From Oscillospiraceae bacterium (GTDB taxonomy: Bacteria; Bacillota; Clostridia; Oscillospirales; Oscillospiraceae), in assembly GCA_031262405.1 (NCBI GenBank), contig JAISHS010000006.1, positions 1-48,015 on the forward strand: a DNA stretch of 48,015 nt, written 5' to 3'. A model generated the notes under the pieces. The model searched no databases, was not told where the DNA came from, and saw only the letters and a program-made list of their open reading frames with translations. Made by a program: the position numbers and the translations under genes. Of this stretch, positions 16,323 to 24,631 are shown in pieces; positions within the stretch are counted from its first letter, which is position 1; every line of letters starts with the position of its first letter.

Positions 16323-17147
16323 ATGAAGCACGCTTCGAAAGCGGTCAGATATACGCTCATCATAATGATCTGCCTGATGTGTCTGATTCCGTTCTATATA
16401 CTGCTGGTGCTGGCGCTCAATTCCCCCCAGCGGATATTCTATGAGGGCAATATTTTTCTTCCGGACTTTGACTGGCAAAACTTCGTGCTGGCTTGGAACA
16501 AGTCAAAAATCGGCACAGCTATGCTCAATTCCGCGCTCATAACCTTCGGAACCCTCGCTCTCACAATCGTCACCGGAGGGCTTGCCGGTTACGCGATAGC
16601 GCGGCGCAATACGCGGTACAATAAATTCGTCTTCGGGCTGCTGCTGTCCTGTATGATGATCCCGGGTATAATCAACACCGTCCCGCTCTATACGCTCATG
16701 CAGAGAATCCACGCGGTCAATACCCTCTGGGGAATGATTCTCGTCTGCTCCACCCTGGCTCTGCCCTCGGCGGTATTTATCTATTCCACCTTTATTCGCG
16801 CTCTGCCTAAGGAGCTGGACGAGGCAGCCGCGCTGGACGGCTGCACCGGCTTTTCTACCTTTTGGCGGATAATCTTCCCCGCTATTAAGCCCGCTACAGC
16901 CTCCTTTGTAATTTTAAACGGCTTCGGAATCTGGAACAACTACGCTCAGGCGGTCTTCTTCCTCCAATCACGCTCGAAGCAGAACATCCCGCAGGCGCTT
17001 TCTATCTTCTTTCAGCAGTTCGGCGGGGGAGACTGGCATCTCATGGCGTCCACGGCCTTCATAGCGATTGTCCCTGTGGTTGTAATCTTCTTAATATTCC
17101 AGAAGCAGTTTATAAAAGGTCTTACGGACGGAGCGTTAAAGGGATGA
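16323..17147 (+). CDS. Sugar ABC transporter permease, UgpE/MalG type
   Basis: A 274-residue membrane protein with six predicted segments and the EAA loop ELDEAAALDGCTGFSTFWRI (about residues 161-180). GGAGGGG lies just before ATG at 16323. A much longer in-frame extension upstream overlaps the first permease and is not supported. The stop overlaps the start of the GH66 gene (ATGA), indicating translational coupling of import and hydrolysis. Confidence 0.92.
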   Translation: MKHASKAVRYTLIIMICLMCLIPFYILLVLALNSPQRIFYEGNIFLPDFDWQNFVLAWNKSKIGTAMLNSALITFGTLALTIVTGGLAGYAIARRNTRYNKFVFGLLLSCMMIPGIINTVPLYTLMQRIHAVNTLWGMILVCSTLALPSAVFIYSTFIRALPKELDEAAALDGCTGFSTFWRIIFPAIKPATASFVILNGFGIWNNYAQAVFFLQSRSKQNIPQALSIFFQQFGGGDWHLMASTAFIAIVPVVVIFLIFQKQFIKGLTDGALKG

Positions 17148-18535
17148 GAGATTTTTACGAGTCTTACCTTGCCTCGGGTGAGCCGCGCGGAGTAATCCGC
17201 TACGGTTTTCTCAGCGACTTTGCCCCCGGCGACGAAGATCCGGCCGATATAGAGAGCATGGCGCGGCTGCACATAAACGCGGTTCAGTTCTATGACTGGT
17301 CTTATCGCCACGACGATTTAGTCGCGCCCACGCAGCAGTACTCGGATATGATGGGCAAGCGCAACGACCTGGCTGTGGTTCGGGAAAAAATACGCCAGTG
17401 CCACGAGCAGGGTATGCTGGCTCTGGCATACGGCGCGGTCTATGCCGCCTCGGCAGACTATCAGAGACAGCATCCGGAGCAGAGCCTGTACAGTAACGAA
17501 GGGGAGCCGCTCTGCTTTATCGATACCTTTTATATCATGAATCCGTCACGCGGCAACCCCTGGCGCAATCACATTCTGGAGGAGTACCGCCGCACCATGG
17601 ACGAGCTGGGCTTCGACGGCATACACATGGATACCTACGGCTGGCCGAAAGCCGCCTTCGATTTTAACGGACAGCCGGTTTATCTCGAGGACGAATTTCC
17701 GAGCCTCATTGACGAGGCTCGGAAAATTAAGCTGCGCTCCGGAGCCGCGCCCTTTATAATCTTCAATAACGTCGGCGGCTGGCCGGTTTCTAAAACAATG
17801 CTCTCCGCGCAGCAGGCCGTCTATATTGAGGTCTGGCCGCCCTATGAGCGCTATTTTCACTTGGGGATGCTAATTTCAGAAGCGAAAAAGAGCGGAAAGC
17901 CGGTAATCTTGGCGGCATATCCCGCGCCCTTCCGAACGGATGCCCCCCGGCGCGCGCTGGAATGCCAGCTCATACTCTCGTTTGTCATCGGAATGCACGG
18001 CGCGAGCCAGCTTTTTTTCGGTGAGGAAAACGGGGTAGTCACTCAGGGCTATTACGCGGACTACAGCAGGCTGGACTTAGAGTCGGTGCAAGCGATCAGA
18101 GCTTATCAGGACTTTTTAACGCAGCTTGAGCCGCTTCTCACAGACCCTACAATGGAAGACGTCAGCCTGACTCACCAAGGCTGGGACAATAAGGAGTTTG
18201 TCTTCACGCCCGAGGGCAGCGCCGACGGTGAGGGCGGGAAGATTTGGTATCACCTCCGCCAAAATCGCCGCAGAAAAGCAATCTACATGGTCAACCTTCA
18301 GAACAACAATTCTCTGTGGAACGAGGGCAAGAACCCTCCTGCCTGCGACGTGACGGTGACTATGCAGATTCAGATGCTGAAAAAACCAAAGGCGGTCTGG
18401 TTTGCTTCGCCTGACAAAATGCAGGGAGCGCAGCAGCCTGTGCACTACGAATTATCGCAGACGGCGCAGAGCTTAACCCTGCATCTGGACGTACAATTAT
18501 TCCGCAGCGGCGTTGTCGTAGTGGAAGAGCTGTGA
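17144..18535 (+). CDS. Glycoside hydrolase family 66 (dextranase-like), cytoplasmic
   Basis: A 463-residue GH66 enzyme acting on alpha-1,6-glucan: dextranase or a cycloisomaltooligosaccharide-type transglycosylase. The expected nucleophile is Asp163 in GFDGIHMDTYGW and the acid/base is Glu229 in VYIEVWPPYE. There is no signal peptide, and the protein is shorter than secreted GH66 dextranases. It therefore looks like an intracellular enzyme for imported isomalto-oligosaccharides. It overlaps the permease gene by 4 bp. Together with the GH13_31 enzyme it could degrade imported oligosaccharide to glucose. Confidence 0.85.
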   Translation: MRDFYESYLASGEPRGVIRYGFLSDFAPGDEDPADIESMARLHINAVQFYDWSYRHDDLVAPTQQYSDMMGKRNDLAVVREKIRQCHEQGMLALAYGAVYAASADYQRQHPEQSLYSNEGEPLCFIDTFYIMNPSRGNPWRNHILEEYRRTMDELGFDGIHMDTYGWPKAAFDFNGQPVYLEDEFPSLIDEARKIKLRSGAAPFIIFNNVGGWPVSKTMLSAQQAVYIEVWPPYERYFHLGMLISEAKKSGKPVILAAYPAPFRTDAPRRALECQLILSFVIGMHGASQLFFGEENGVVTQGYYADYSRLDLESVQAIRAYQDFLTQLEPLLTDPTMEDVSLTHQGWDNKEFVFTPEGSADGEGGKIWYHLRQNRRRKAIYMVNLQNNNSLWNEGKNPPACDVTVTMQIQMLKKPKAVWFASPDKMQGAQQPVHYELSQTAQSLTLHLDVQLFRSGVVVVEEL

Positions 18536-18590
18536 ACAGAGGTTCCTTATCACTTTCCTTATTATTGTGAGTTTAGACTTGCACCAAATA

Positions 18591-18641
18591 AAAGAGCCGA
18601 GTCAATCCCACTGTATACGTGGAATTGACCTCGGCTCTTTT
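18591..18641 (+). terminator. Terminator after the GH66 operon
   Basis: AAAGAGCCGA (18591-18600) and TCGGCTCTTT (18631-18640) form a long stem with nearby TCAAT/ATTGA pairing, flanked by A and T runs on both sides. It could work on either strand. Confidence 0.8.
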
Positions 18642-18699
18642 CGCTAAAACTATATGCTATTACTTATGTATTTTGCTCCATCCCCGCCACAAAATGCAA

Positions 18700-18780
18700 C
18701 AAACCCACTTTTATGTGACCTTAAAAGTGGGTTTGTCTACGCTGGCGTATTTGTCCAATATAGATATGCTCCGAAAGGCT
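18700..18780 (+). repeat. Hairpin plus conserved box, dispersed repeat copy 1
   Basis: A perfect hairpin (CAAACCCACTTTTA arm, 18700-18735) is followed by the box TGGCGTATTTGTCCAATATA and GATATGCTC...AAAGGCT. Almost the same unit recurs at 29527-29598. The box alone, with other hairpins, recurs at 22613 and 35238. All four copies point the same way. The hairpin would also serve as a terminator for minus-strand transcripts. Confidence 0.75.
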
Positions 18781-18817
18781 TTCGCTGCAATTCTTTCATC
18801 CAATTATAATCCTTGCC

Positions 18818-18973
18818 TCAATCCGTTGGTTCTTCATTCATTCTGTCGATGGCATACTTTAGCGTTCTGACCGGACGGAGGTAAATTTTCGTGCGACCGT
18901 TTTCGGAGGTGATGCTACAGTTGCGTAGATAAGCGATTCTCCTATCAAGCAGATAGTCCCTCGCAATTTTCAT
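18818..18973 (-). CDS. Small ORF coupled to the YyaL-like gene
   Basis: A 51-codon frame beginning [20 protein letters not shown] and ending DRMNEEPTD. It is basic, soluble-looking and not recognised. Its ATG overlaps the stop of the upstream YyaL-like gene (ATGA), the pattern of translational coupling, and a hairpin repeat follows. It could be a genuine small protein or the tail of a decayed gene. Coding status rests only on the overlap and composition. Confidence 0.4.
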   Translation of the reverse strand: MKIARDYLLDRRIAYLRNCSITSENGRTKIYLRPVRTLKYAIDRMNEEPTD

Positions 18974-20943
18974 CCTTTTTCCGCATTACGGCGGTGAGGG
19001 CGCAGAAGTTCTTCGTCCAGAGCGTCTACGGGCGGGAGACATGTGCGGTTGCGGCAAACGTAATATGTTGCCTTGCCGCCCAGCCTTTTGTAAGCGCCGT
19101 ACTCGTCGTTAACAACGCGCACAAGCGCGCTTAGCGGCGCTATAAACGGCAGTTCCGCCAATTCGTCGATGGCTCCCGCCGCAGTAATCTCAACAGGCGG
19201 TTCACTGTAATCGGAGAGCGCAGTAAGAAACAGGGCAAATCCGGCTGGATATGCAGACGCCTGCCCGGACATAAATGCAAGCTGTTTTTGAAGAATGTCT
19301 TGCATTTTTTCATTGTATGAAAGCGCCTGCAGTCTCACAAGTACGTAGGTCATAATAGAATTGCCGCTTGGAAGCGCGCCGTCATAACTCTCTTTCGGAC
19401 GCAGCAAAAGCGTCTCGTTTTCCGCGCCGTAAAGGAAAAAACCACCGTTTCGTGCATCGAAGAAATCGGATATCGCTTTATCTGCAATCTGCCGCGCCCT
19501 GTCGAGGTAGGCTCTAACCAAAGTCGCCTCGTACAAAGATAAAAGGGCAAGCGAAAAGCTTGCGTAGTCGTCCAGAAAACCGGGGCTGCCCCTCCTGCCG
19601 TCTCGGAAAGTGACATACAGCGTTCCCTGCCGCCAGAGATAGTTCTCAATAAACTTCTGCGCCTGTTCCGCAGCCCTAAGATATTCGCTTTTCCTGCTGA
19701 TTCTGTATAAGGCGCATAAAGCCGTAATTGCAAGAGAATTCCAGTGTGTGAGAATTTTGTCATCCGTGTGAAGATGAGCGCGAGATTTTCGGTATTCTCG
19801 CAGCTTTGGTAAAAATCTATCGAATTCGTCGGCAGATTCGTTTGAATTGAGCAGATTTGGTATGCTCTTTCCCTCAAAATTTCCGTTTTTGGTAATTCCA
19901 AAACAGGAGCCCCACGCCGCACCGTCCTTGTCGCCAAGTATAGAGGTAATCTCGCTCGGAGTGAATACGTAGTATTTTCCCTCCCGGCCGTCGCTGTCGG
20001 CGTCTTGGGCGCTAAAAAAACCGCCTTCCGGAGCCGTCATTTCTCTTAGTATATATAATGCGGTTTTTTCTGCGACATTTTTGTAAAAGGTATCTTGGGT
20101 TAATTCATACGCCCTGCAATAGGCGTAAATAAGAAGCGCGTTATCATATAATGTCTTTTCAAAGTGCGGCACCAGATAAAAACGATCCGTGGAGTAGCGG
20201 CAAAACCCGCCGCCTATATGGTCAAACATTCCGCCGCGGTACATATGCCGCAGAGTTTCCTTTACCATTCTCAGCGCGGCTGCGTCATCACGCTTTTCAT
20301 ACTGCTGAAGTAAAAACAGCAGATTATGAGGCGCAGGGAACTTTGGGGCCTTGCCAAAGCCGCCGTATTCTTCATCAAAGCTACTGCTATACAGCTGCAA
20401 TGCGTCGTCAATAAGCCTGTCTTCATCTAAAACTGTAGGGATGGACGTCCGGCGCAGTGCTGATGTAATCTCGTCTGCAGAGCTCAGCAGTACAGATCGG
20501 TCGTTTTCCCATTTGTCATGCACCCTCAGCAGAAGCTCTTTAAGACCGGGCAAGCCGAAACGAGAGTCTTTCGGGAAATAGGTACCGGCAAAAAAAGGTT
20601 TTTGTTCGGAAGTCATAAAAATACTTGTAGGCCAGCCGCCGCTTCCGGTAAACGCCTGGCAAACAGACATATATACGCTGTCAATATCCGGACGCTCCTC
20701 TTTATCCACCTTTATACAGATAAAGTAACGGTTTAAAATTCCGGCAATTTCTATGTCTTCAAAGCTCTCGCGGGCCATTACGTGACACCAATGGCAAGTG
20801 CTATAGCCGATACTGAGAAACACGGGTTTGTCCTCGTCCGCGGCCTTTCGAAAGGCTTCGTCGCACCACGGATACCAGTCAACCGGGTTTTCCGAGTGTT
20901 GCAAAAGATACGGGCTTATTGCGTCTTTCAGATGGTTGTTCAT
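18970..20943 (-). CDS. YyaL/SSP411-type thioredoxin-fold protein (DUF255)
   Basis: A 657-residue cytoplasmic protein. The N-terminal thioredoxin-like domain contains [17 protein letters not shown] and the CHWC motif (Cys50, Cys53) within [18 protein letters not shown] long (alpha/alpha)6-barrel region resembling N-acylglucosamine 2-epimerase/cellobiose epimerase folds follows ([27 protein letters not shown]). Length is normal. The molecular function of the family is uncertain. The start at 20943 is chosen because homologues begin here. The putative binding site lies in one arm of a 15-bp inverted repeat. Confidence 0.88.
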   Translation of the reverse strand: MNNHLKDAISPYLLQHSENPVDWYPWCDEAFRKAADEDKPVFLSIGYSTCHWCHVMARESFEDIEIAGILNRYFICIKVDKEERPDIDSVYMSVCQAFTGSGGWPTSIFMTSEQKPFFAGTYFPKDSRFGLPGLKELLLRVHDKWENDRSVLLSSADEITSALRRTSIPTVLDEDRLIDDALQLYSSSFDEEYGGFGKAPKFPAPHNLLFLLQQYEKRDDAAALRMVKETLRHMYRGGMFDHIGGGFCRYSTDRFYLVPHFEKTLYDNALLIYAYCRAYELTQDTFYKNVAEKTALYILREMTAPEGGFFSAQDADSDGREGKYYVFTPSEITSILGDKDGAAWGSCFGITKNGNFEGKSIPNLLNSNESADEFDRFLPKLREYRKSRAHLHTDDKILTHWNSLAITALCALYRISRKSEYLRAAEQAQKFIENYLWRQGTLYVTFRDGRRGSPGFLDDYASFSLALLSLYEATLVRAYLDRARQIADKAISDFFDARNGGFFLYGAENETLLLRPKESYDGALPSGNSIMTYVLVRLQALSYNEKMQDILQKQLAFMSGQASAYPAGFALFLTALSDYSEPPVEITAAGAIDELAELPFIAPLSALVRVVNDEYGAYKRLGGKATYYVCRNRTCLPPVDALDEELLRPHRRNAEKG

Positions 20944-20946
20944 AAT

Positions 20947-21008
20947 TATGACCATTCCTTTCCACTGCGCTTCAAGACACAAAATGACCATGAAAAGGAA
21001 TGGTCATA
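20947..21008 (-). promoter_or_regulatory. 15-bp inverted repeat over the YyaL-like gene start region
   Basis: TATGACCATTCCTTT (20947-20961) and AAAGGAATGGTCATA (20994-21008) are perfectly complementary with a 32-nt loop. In the minus-strand mRNA the downstream arm contains the AAAGGA ribosome binding site. A folded leader would therefore hide it. This could be an operator or an RNA switch; the sequence does not distinguish these. Confidence 0.5.
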
Positions 21009-21064
21009 TTGCGCATTGTTTTCGGTTGCCGCGTAAGCGGCGAGAAAACAGCGCTTAAACTAAT

Positions 21065-21089
21065 AAAGTTTGAACTTGTTTCAAACTTT
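21065..21089 (-). terminator. Hairpin at the end of the FAD-Rieske gene
   Basis: AAAGTTTGAA and TTCAAACTTT surround a CTTGT loop at the 3' end of the oxidoreductase gene. The trailing T-run is weak. Confidence 0.45.
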
Positions 21090-22389
21090 ACCTCGTTTTC
21101 AAATCGCCGGTAGCAGGGTTGTCAATGAGTTTGCCGTTCTTTGTAAAGCGGGAACCGTGGCAGGGACAGTCCCAGCTGTTTTCCTCAGAATTCCATTTCA
21201 GCGCGCATCCCATATGAGGACAACGCCTTGAGGCGGGCGTCAGCAGATTAACAACTGCATTTAGCCCGTTGACAGCTAGCTGGGGGTGTAAAATACTGCG
21301 CGACGGCTCGAAAAGCTCCCCGTAAGGATTGTTTTTACCTTGTATCATATCGGACAGAAGGCAGGCCGCCGCCATAGAAGAGGTCATACCCCACTTATTA
21401 AAGCCCGCGGCTACGTATAGATTTTCCGTGCCGCGGCTATATCGCCCGATATACGGAACGCCGTCGAGCGTCATACAGTCCTGGGCCGCCCAATGGTATT
21501 TTTCTGCCGCATTCGGGTAATGGCGGGCGGCGAACTCGCGAAGCTCCTGCCAGCCCCCGCATTTCTTCCCCGTTTGGCTTCCGCCGCCGCCCAAAAGCAG
21601 TAAATCCCCATAGGTTCGAAAGGATAATCCGCTGTCCGACTCGTCCACATACATACCTTTTGGTAGCCTTGCGCCGCTTAGCGCGATTAGATAGGAGCGG
21701 TGCTGAAACATCTTTAAAAAATATGCTCCGTGTTTATTGAGAAAGGGAAAATGAGTCGCGACAATAATCCTGTTTGCGTTGATACGACCCTGGTCTGTTA
21801 TGGCAGTAGTTCCAATAAGTTCTCGCACGGTAGTCTGCTCGAATATACGCAGCTCTCGAGCAATGACGGAAATAAATTGCAGCGTGTTAAACTGCGCCTG
21901 GTGTGGAATGATTAACGCTCCCGCCACGGGGAAAGGCAGCGGCAAATCGTCTGCTTTTCGGGATGGTGCGCCGAGGGAGTTTAGCGCCAGAAACTCTCGT
22001 TCGATTTTTCCGTCGTCATTTAGCGAATAGACGTAATTGTCCATTTCCTCAAAGTGGCAGTCTATATTTTTGCACAATCTCCTGTATTGCTGCAAAGCCT
22101 CCTCATTTGCACGCAGATATAGTTGTGCCGTCTGTACATCAAACCGGCGTATAAGCTTATCATAGATTAAACCGTGCTGGGATGTTACCTTGGCCGTTGT
22201 GTTTTTCGTAATGCCGCCGCACAATCTGTTGGCTTCCACAAGTACGCATTCTATACCGGCTCTCTTCAGCATATAAGCGCATAGAATTCCCGCCATTCCT
22301 CCGCCGATTATAAGCACATCAGTATTAATATTGCCCTCAAGGCAATTGTAACGTTTAATTAAAGTTGACTCTTCCCAAAGAGAATTCAT
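21088..22389 (-). CDS. FAD-dependent oxidoreductase with C-terminal Rieske domain
   Basis: A 433-residue enzyme. The N-terminal Rossmann FAD-binding domain has DVLIIGGGMAG (GxGxxG at 29-34) and the ADP-ribose Glu in CVLVEAN. The DAO-type fold ends with GVPYIGRYSRGTENLYVAAGFNKWG-like segments. The C-terminus is a compact Rieske [2Fe-2S] domain with ligands Cys390, His392, Cys408 and His411 (CPHMGC...CPCHG). This fusion is widespread in anaerobic Firmicutes, and its substrate is unsettled. It is single-copy between the YyaL-like gene and a short inverted-repeat element. Confidence 0.9.
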   Translation of the reverse strand: MNSLWEESTLIKRYNCLEGNINTDVLIIGGGMAGILCAYMLKRAGIECVLVEANRLCGGITKNTTAKVTSQHGLIYDKLIRRFDVQTAQLYLRANEEALQQYRRLCKNIDCHFEEMDNYVYSLNDDGKIEREFLALNSLGAPSRKADDLPLPFPVAGALIIPHQAQFNTLQFISVIARELRIFEQTTVRELIGTTAITDQGRINANRIIVATHFPFLNKHGAYFLKMFQHRSYLIALSGARLPKGMYVDESDSGLSFRTYGDLLLLGGGGSQTGKKCGGWQELREFAARHYPNAAEKYHWAAQDCMTLDGVPYIGRYSRGTENLYVAAGFNKWGMTSSMAAACLLSDMIQGKNNPYGELFEPSRSILHPQLAVNGLNAVVNLLTPASRRCPHMGCALKWNSEENSWDCPCHGSRFTKNGKLIDNPATGDLKTR

Positions 22390-22414
22390 AACCCGCCCTT
22401 TCGCAAATGCCGTT

Positions 22415-22467
22415 TAGGGAAGTTCTGATTAAGTCACGCGGATGCTGATTTAATCAGAGCTTCCCTA
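22415..22467. repeat. 53-bp inverted-repeat element (possible MITE remnant)
   Basis: TAGGGAAGTTCTGATTAA (22415-22432) faces TTAATCAGAGCTTCCCTA (22450-22467) with one mismatch in 18 bp and terminal TA. It may be a minimal MITE or the fused ends of an insertion sequence. It lies just upstream of the FAD-Rieske gene start and could affect its expression. Confidence 0.6.
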
Positions 22468-22871
22468 CAGTATTATTCCTATTGCGGGTGAGGAGTATAC
22501 AGAAAAAAGCGGGCTCATTTGCATACTAACGCACCAGTTGCCGCCCGGCGACAAGCCACGTATCAGAATATAAATAATCCTTGAAAACTTAGCGTTTCCA
22601 AGGATTTTGCCATGGCGTATTTGTCCAGTTTTAGATATGTCTTGAAAGTTAACCTAACCCTCGCAGGCTTTGCCATTCCACTGACACGCCGTGAGGCTCG
22701 TCCAGTATCCATGCAATCTGACCATATGACGCAACTTTTCCATACGGAATCCTCTTTTTTAGCGCACGCCGCTGCTTTGCCAGTTTCTCTCTTTTACATC
22801 CTGTGCAACACTAATAAGTGTATAAATCTTTACCCTTAGCTATATAAATCAGACGCCTCTGTCTCTATATC
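22468..22871. other. Gene-free stretch with repeat copy 2
   Basis: No gene is supported. It contains a terminator-like hairpin with AATCCTTG and CAAGGATT arms (22576-22606). This is followed by the dispersed box TGGCGTATTTGTCC...TTTAGATATG (22613-22640). The rest holds only short frames without family resemblance. Confidence 0.55.
22576..22648 (+). repeat. Hairpin plus conserved box, dispersed repeat copy 2
   Basis: The same box as at 18743, 29570 and 35238 is preceded here by a different hairpin (AATCCTTG/CAAGGATT). It lies downstream of the minus-strand gene at 22872. The hairpin sequence differs while the box is kept, so the box and not the stem is the conserved element. Confidence 0.65.
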
Positions 22872-23357
22872 TCATATTATAGTTGCCTTGATTCTATTAA
22901 TCAGTTTGACTCTAAGCTCTTCTTCGTTCTCCCAAACGATAATGTTCAGATGATTGACGTCAAAATGAACCTTTTCTTTTCCATCTGTTCCGTCAAAATA
23001 ATCTTTTCGACAGGTTAAAATGACCTCTTTACCCAAGCCCCGGGCGAATCCTGCCTCATAGTATACTCCACCGCGGTAACCGCTTAAGTCAGCAACCATA
23101 AAGCGGCATTCTCTGATCCCTGCAATAATCACGTCAGTTATATCATTATTGTGCTGGTGATTATCAACCTTAAATGGCTCGAATCCGCATTCGGTTATTG
23201 CCGGATAGATCGCGTTGTCATAGACATGATTCATCTCATCGCAAAACCACATGGCAACAAACGCAGAGGTTGAAATTGGACTTGATTTTTCAAGCTGTTC
23301 TACATAACTCAGCCCTTCATAGGTTAAAGAAAATGAGTCAAAATCTGAAGGGCGCAA
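22872..23357 (-). CDS. Nucleoside 2-deoxyribosyltransferase-like/TIR-like domain protein, N-terminally truncated
   Basis: A 161-residue frame with the fold signature AFVAMWFCDEMNHVYDNAI, FKVDNHQHNNDI, MVADLSGYRGGVYYEAGFARGLG and EVILTCR. This resembles the deoxyribosyltransferase-like domain often found at the C-terminus of proteins of roughly 300 or more residues. Here only about 30 residues precede it, and the frame runs open almost to the LacI stop codon 24 bp away. It therefore appears to be the C-terminal part of a broken gene fused next to lacI. TTG at 23357 is only a formal start. Related domains act on NAD or nucleosides in defence proteins, but no activity can be assigned. Confidence 0.6.
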   Translation of the reverse strand: MRPSDFDSFSLTYEGLSYVEQLEKSSPISTSAFVAMWFCDEMNHVYDNAIYPAITECGFEPFKVDNHQHNNDITDVIIAGIRECRFMVADLSGYRGGVYYEAGFARGLGKEVILTCRKDYFDGTDGKEKVHFDVNHLNIIVWENEEELRVKLINRIKATII

Positions 23358-23380
23358 TGTCCCTATATTAGTACTAGTAA

Positions 23381-24406
23381 CTATACACCCGAAAAGCTCG
23401 CGGTGGTGCTGCGCTGGATGAGCCGGGGGAGTGTGGTGTAGGACTGGATTTGCAGCTCGGGGTTGCGGATTTTTTGCAGCAGCGCGCGCCCCGCCTGAAA
23501 ACCCAAGTCGAATACGTCTATGTCGACGACCGTGGGCTTGGGATCCATCAAATGAGAGAGCGGATAATCGTCAAAGGTGACCAGACTCACATCCTCAGGA
23601 AGCGCCGCGCCGCCGTCCTTTAACGCTTTCAGCACCCATATCGCGGTGCTGTTATTTTCACAGATAACAGCGTCGGGCGGAGAGGGCAGCTTCAAAAGCT
23701 TACGCATTATGTCATAGCCGCTCTCGAAATCGTCCTGTGTGTACCTGATAAAGCCCTCCGGAACCGAGATTCGCCGCTCCCGCGACACGGACAAAAAGCC
23801 TTGTATCCTCTCGCGGGAGAGCTTTCCGGAGGGACTTCCGGCGATAAACGCGATTGACCGACAGCCGGAGCCGGCTAGGTGACGGGCAGCGACGCTGCCC
23901 TCAAGGACATGGTTTGTATCCACCCAGCAAAGCCCGGTTTCAAACTCGGGACGACCGATTAAAATGTGGGGGAAATTTTTGTCTATTATCAGCTTGCCTA
24001 TCTCCGGCGTGATAGCGGAGCCATGGACTATCATGCCGTCAAATATCTGCCCCGAAACAATATCGCGCATGGATTCTACAGTATTGGACTGCGCCGAGAC
24101 GTCTACCACCGTGAGGTGGTAATTTTTTTTATCCACATAGCTGTTCGCGCCGCACATTATTTCAAACAGGTGCGGATCGGCAAAAACCCGCCCCTTATCC
24201 AGCGGAGCAAGAAACGCCAAATCCCAAGAGGCCCGGCGCGAAAAACTCGCGGCGCGCCGGTTGGGCGTATAGTCCAGCTCGCGCATGGTCTCGCGCACCC
24301 TCTCGGCTGTTGCCTCGGAAATTGTCGGCCAGTTGTTGATGACCTTACTGACTGTTGAAATCGAGACTCCAGCCTTGGTCGCGACGTCTTTTATAGATAC
24401 GGACAT
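23381..24406 (-). CDS. LacI-family transcriptional regulator
   Basis: A 341-residue repressor. The N-terminal helix-turn-helix is SIKDVATKAGVSISTVSKVIN (about residues 3-23), followed by the hinge helix NRRAASFSRR. A periplasmic-binding-like effector domain makes up the rest (ILIGRPEFETG, VTFDDYPLSHLMDP). Divergent from the MalE-like gene, it shares a 225-bp intergenic region holding two 18-bp repeats. It most likely represses the maltodextrin-type importer and the GH13_20 gene in the absence of sugar. Confidence 0.93.
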   Translation of the reverse strand: MSVSIKDVATKAGVSISTVSKVINNWPTISEATAERVRETMRELDYTPNRRAASFSRRASWDLAFLAPLDKGRVFADPHLFEIMCGANSYVDKKNYHLTVVDVSAQSNTVESMRDIVSGQIFDGMIVHGSAITPEIGKLIIDKNFPHILIGRPEFETGLCWVDTNHVLEGSVAARHLAGSGCRSIAFIAGSPSGKLSRERIQGFLSVSRERRISVPEGFIRYTQDDFESGYDIMRKLLKLPSPPDAVICENNSTAIWVLKALKDGGAALPEDVSLVTFDDYPLSHLMDPKPTVVDIDVFDLGFQAGRALLQKIRNPELQIQSYTTLPRLIQRSTTASFSGV

Positions 24407-24465
24407 ATTATATGCCTCCTTCGAATACTTTCTTATTAGGAAAGTTTCTGGAATATTCTATGAAA

Positions 24466-24483
24466 ATAGTACAACGCTTTCCC
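24466..24483 (+). promoter_or_regulatory. Candidate LacI-family operator O1
   Basis: ATAGTACAACGCTTTCCC is repeated with two differences at 24577-24594. It lies 31 bp upstream of the -35 box of the importer promoter and near the lacI start, so it could serve both genes. Confidence 0.65.
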
Positions 24484-24513
24484 AAAAAAGTCAAGTGAAT
24501 TTTCAAAAAATTG

Positions 24514-24542
24514 TTGACAGTCTACAGCACATCATATATATT
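24514..24542 (+). promoter_or_regulatory. Promoter of the maltodextrin-type importer operon
   Basis: A perfect TTGACA (24514-24519) and TATATT (24537-24542) are separated by 17 bp. The promoter lies between the two candidate operators, giving a plain repressor arrangement. Confidence 0.8.
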
Positions 24543-24576
24543 TACCTTGTTGAGCAAGAGAATAATTGGAAAGTAC

Positions 24577-24594
24577 ATAGTACAACGTTTTCCT
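24577..24594 (+). promoter_or_regulatory. Candidate LacI-family operator O2
   Basis: ATAGTACAACGTTTTCCT is the second copy of the 18-bp repeat, about 30 bp after the expected transcription start. Centre-to-centre distance to O1 is 111 bp, close to a whole number of helical turns, which allows looping. Confidence 0.65.
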
Positions 24595-24631
24595 ATTATC
24601 TCTTAACGAATATGGAGACAGGAGGATGATT

